From assembly GCA_001914815.1 (NCBI GenBank), contig MNDG01000003.1:1185-38490 (forward strand): a stretch of DNA of 37,306 nucleotides. Reading direction: 5' to 3'. This DNA comes from Acidobacteriales bacterium 13_2_20CM_55_8 (lineage in GTDB: Bacteria > Acidobacteriota > Terriglobia > Terriglobales > Acidobacteriaceae). The notes under the pieces are model-generated. The model was not told the DNA's origin and made no database searches. It saw only the letters and a program-made list of their open reading frames with translations. Of this stretch, positions 35,114 through 37,306 are shown piece by piece. Both the position numbers and the translations under genes were made by a program. Each line of letters opens with the position of its first letter. The first letter of the stretch is position 1.

Positions 35114-37306
35114 GATCTCCGACTCTGCCATTCTCAAGAAGATCGAACACCAGCCTAAGCGCACTGCTGGATTCAAACAGTTAGTGCGCGAAATGGGAAT
35201 CCACGGTGAAGCTCGGCGCGAACTTTCCGAACGACTGAAGCATTTAGTAAGCAGCAAACAACTGGTCCAGGTGGATTCCGATCGCTATGCAATTCCTCAA
35301 GCCGCCGCCGGCAAGAACCTGATCGTGGGCCAGCTGAGCATGCACCGCGACGGCTTTGGCTTTGTGGTACCCGATGCCAGCTCGCTCGATGAACGCCTGA
35401 AAGCCCGGCTCAGCGGAGATATTTTCATTCCTCCGCCTGCGGTTGGTTCGGCCATGCACGGCGATCGCGTGCTGGTCGAGATCACCGCTATTCGTCCCGA
35501 CGGACGCGCTGAGGGTCGCATCGTGCGCCCGCTTCATCGCGCCCATTCCACCGTGGTTGGCCTCTTCCATTATGGCAATCGCCACAACTATGTGACGCCG
35601 ATTGATCAGAAAATCTCGCAGGAGATCGTTATCCCGCCGGGACTCGAGCTTCCGGAAAAGGGCAGCGATGACGGCACATCTTCTGGAAAGGAAGACAAGA
35701 GAAAAAAGACTAAGAAGAGCGTGCATCGTGTGTTCGGTGAAGAAGCAAGGCGGACCCGGCCGGACGATCTGGAAAACGTTGTGGTGGACGTCGAGATCAC
35801 GGACTGGCCTACCGCCACCCAGAACCCGCGCGGACGTGTAGTTGAGATTCTGGGCTACGAAGACGATTTCGGCGTGGATGTTGAAATCATGATCCGCAAG
35901 CACCACTTGCCACATCGCTTTCCGCCGGAAGTTCTCGCGGAAGCGCAGGGGGCGGAGCCGCTCATTCCAGCGCGTGAATTGCAAAAGCGGCGCGATTTCC
36001 GGGCTTTGCCGATCGTCACTATTGATGGCGAGACGGCGCGCGATTTCGATGATGCGGTTACTGTGCGACGTTTGAAAAACGGGAACTTCGAGTTGCAAGT
36101 GCACATCGCCGATGTAGCTCAATACGTCACTCCTGATTCCGCAATTGATCAGGAAGCACGCTTGCGCGGCACCAGCATTTATTTTCCCGACCGCGCCGTA
36201 CCTATGCTTCCGCTCGAGCTCTCGACTGATATTTGCAGCCTGCGTCCGCAGGTGGATCGATTAGTCATGTCGTGCGTGATGGAAATCGATCATCGCGGAG
36301 AAATTCTTGGCTGCGAATTGTGTCCGGGCGTGATTCGCTCCGCCGAGCGCATGACTTACACCGATGTGAAGGCGGTGCTCGAGGGCGATGCCGTTCTTCG
36401 CAAGCGCTACGCCGGCCTGGTGGACCTGTTTGAGACCATGCGCGAGCTCGCCATGATCCTGAATCGCAAACGCGAGCGGCGGGGTTCGATCGATTTCGAC
36501 CTGCCCGAACCGGTGATTGAGTTCGATGAACATGGCCTGATGAAGAGCATTACCCGCTCGGAACGCAATATTGCTAACCGCATCATTGAAGAATTCATGC
36601 TCTCCGCCAATGAGAGCGTCGCCGGATACCTGGAAAATAAGCGCGTCGGTTCGCTTTATCGGATTCACGAGAAGCCTGACGCCAAGCGTGTTTACGACTT
36701 TGAAATCATTGCCGCAACTTTTGGGTATTCGCTGGGAGTGGGGCCGCTACCGATTCAACGGATACAGCCTAAGACCGATCGTCGCGCCAGTTATGGTACT
36801 GGCAAGCGCGCACGGGAAATTGAAATCCCGAGAGAAGTGCACATCACACCGCGAATGTACCAGAAGCTGACTGAAAAAATTGCGGGCAAGCCGGAAGAAC
36901 GAATTCTTTCCTATCTGATGTTGCGTTCGCTGAAACAGGCGCGTTATTCGGAGGAAAACCTCGGCCACTTCGCGCTGGCGGCCCCGACGTATACCCATTT
37001 CACGTCGCCGATACGCCGTTATCCGGATCTCATCATTCACAGAATCTTGAAGGATGTTCTGCTCGACTCAGCGGAAATGCGGGATGGAGAAGTATTGATC
37101 GGAGTTTCCGGGAGACAGGCCTCCAGAGACGAAAGCGAGACTCAACAGGCAGCCTCCAGCAAACCATCGCCCTGGTCCAAGCGTCGCGACCATGCTGCCC
37201 ATCAGCAATCGCTAAAGGCTGTTGGTGGGCCGATTCCTTTAGAAGAACTTCACGACATCGCCGACGAATCCAGTCAATCCGAGCGCCGCGCGGATGACGC
37301 TGAACG
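35112..37306 (+). CDS. rnr: Ribonuclease R (3' end outside window)
   Basis: The frame is open from ATG 35112 to the right edge, 731 codons so far. An N-terminal winged-helix (about residues 1-60, AILKKIEHQPKRTAGFKQLVREM) is followed by cold-shock OB domains (about 70-290) and the RNB catalytic domain. The four metal-binding Asp of the RNase II/R family are present as D305, D311, D313 and D314 in TIDGETARDFDDAV. HFTSPIRRYPDLIIHRIL marks the end of the catalytic core, and ESSQSERRADDAER is the typical segment just before the S1 domain, which would lie outside the window. Two insertions are unusual: a Lys-rich loop at about 186-203 and a polar stretch of about 60 residues at about 650-710. The enzyme degrades structured RNA 3' to 5'. 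Confidence 0.93.
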   Translation, partial: MISDSAILKKIEHQPKRTAGFKQLVREMGIHGEARRELSERLKHLVSSKQLVQVDSDRYAIPQAAAGKNLIVGQLSMHRDGFGFVVPDASSLDERLKARLSGDIFIPPPAVGSAMHGDRVLVEITAIRPDGRAEGRIVRPLHRAHSTVVGLFHYGNRHNYVTPIDQKISQEIVIPPGLELPEKGSDDGTSSGKEDKRKKTKKSVHRVFGEEARRTRPDDLENVVVDVEITDWPTATQNPRGRVVEILGYEDDFGVDVEIMIRKHHLPHRFPPEVLAEAQGAEPLIPARELQKRRDFRALPIVTIDGETARDFDDAVTVRRLKNGNFELQVHIADVAQYVTPDSAIDQEARLRGTSIYFPDRAVPMLPLELSTDICSLRPQVDRLVMSCVMEIDHRGEILGCELCPGVIRSAERMTYTDVKAVLEGDAVLRKRYAGLVDLFETMRELAMILNRKRERRGSIDFDLPEPVIEFDEHGLMKSITRSERNIANRIIEEFMLSANESVAGYLENKRVGSLYRIHEKPDAKRVYDFEIIAATFGYSLGVGPLPIQRIQPKTDRRASYGTGKRAREIEIPREVHITPRMYQKLTEKIAGKPEERILSYLMLRSLKQARYSEENLGHFALAAPTYTHFTSPIRRYPDLIIHRILKDVLLDSAEMRDGEVLIGVSGRQASRDESETQQAASSKPSPWSKRRDHAAHQQSLKAVGGPIPLEELHDIADESSQSERRADDAE

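Overview
The window reads as a chromosomal segment of a moderately GC-rich, didermic bacterium, most probably an acidobacterium (Terriglobia-like). No 16S gene is present, so this is inferred from gene content: many PilZ and HD-GYP c-di-GMP proteins, a Ser/Thr kinase fused to a TolB-type propeller, a subtilase with W-G repeats, small acidobacterial-type zinc-ribbon proteins, bactofilin, short Crp/Fnr regulators, and dispersed palindromes of the ggctaaagcc / ggcttacgcc type.

Layout. 1-1737: the 3' end of an HPr-kinase-like gene, a PqqD-like gene and a radical SAM/SPASM gene, joined by ATGA overlaps; this looks like a peptide-modification (RiPP-type) cassette whose precursor lies outside the window. 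1865-2314: a PilZ protein. 9172-2318 (minus): a five-gene operon of a GAF/HD-GYP/GGDEF/PilZ c-di-GMP enzyme and a peptide ABC transporter (two permeases, binding protein, one ATPase). 9650-13379 (plus): a secreted subtilase whose C-terminus is a hexapeptide SVIWGN-type repeat, two 33-residue signal-peptide-like ORFs that both end in ASA-VWGS, and a sigma-54 activator with a C-terminal PilZ domain. The 477-bp divergent region between these two operons holds two matching 15-bp palindromes and a sigma-54-like element.

13530-17566: BrkB-family membrane protein, two tiny minus-strand genes (zinc ribbon, single-pass peptide), a tRNA with CAT anticodon, a low-complexity secreted protein with a strong terminator, YggX and an outer-membrane barrel. 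17811-22432: STAS protein, LysR regulator divergent from leuA (with a T-N11-A operator), leuB and a small zinc-ribbon protein. 22442-27793: glycosyltransferase 2, an HD-GYP response regulator, a frameshifted secreted protein, GtrA, a CDP-alcohol phosphatidyltransferase and a class III aminotransferase. 28108-37306: Ser/Thr kinase, murJ, two tandem Crp/Fnr paralogues, bactofilin, and RNase R running off the end.

The most interesting part is 2318-13379. The two mini-ORFs have near-ideal signal peptides with the cleavage motif ASA placed four residues from the end, so signal peptidase could release the tetrapeptide VWGS. The same motif is repeated in the neighbouring protease, and a peptide importer plus c-di-GMP enzyme are encoded divergently. 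A secreted-peptide circuit feeding c-di-GMP and sigma-54 control is a testable inference and is not shown by the sequence alone.
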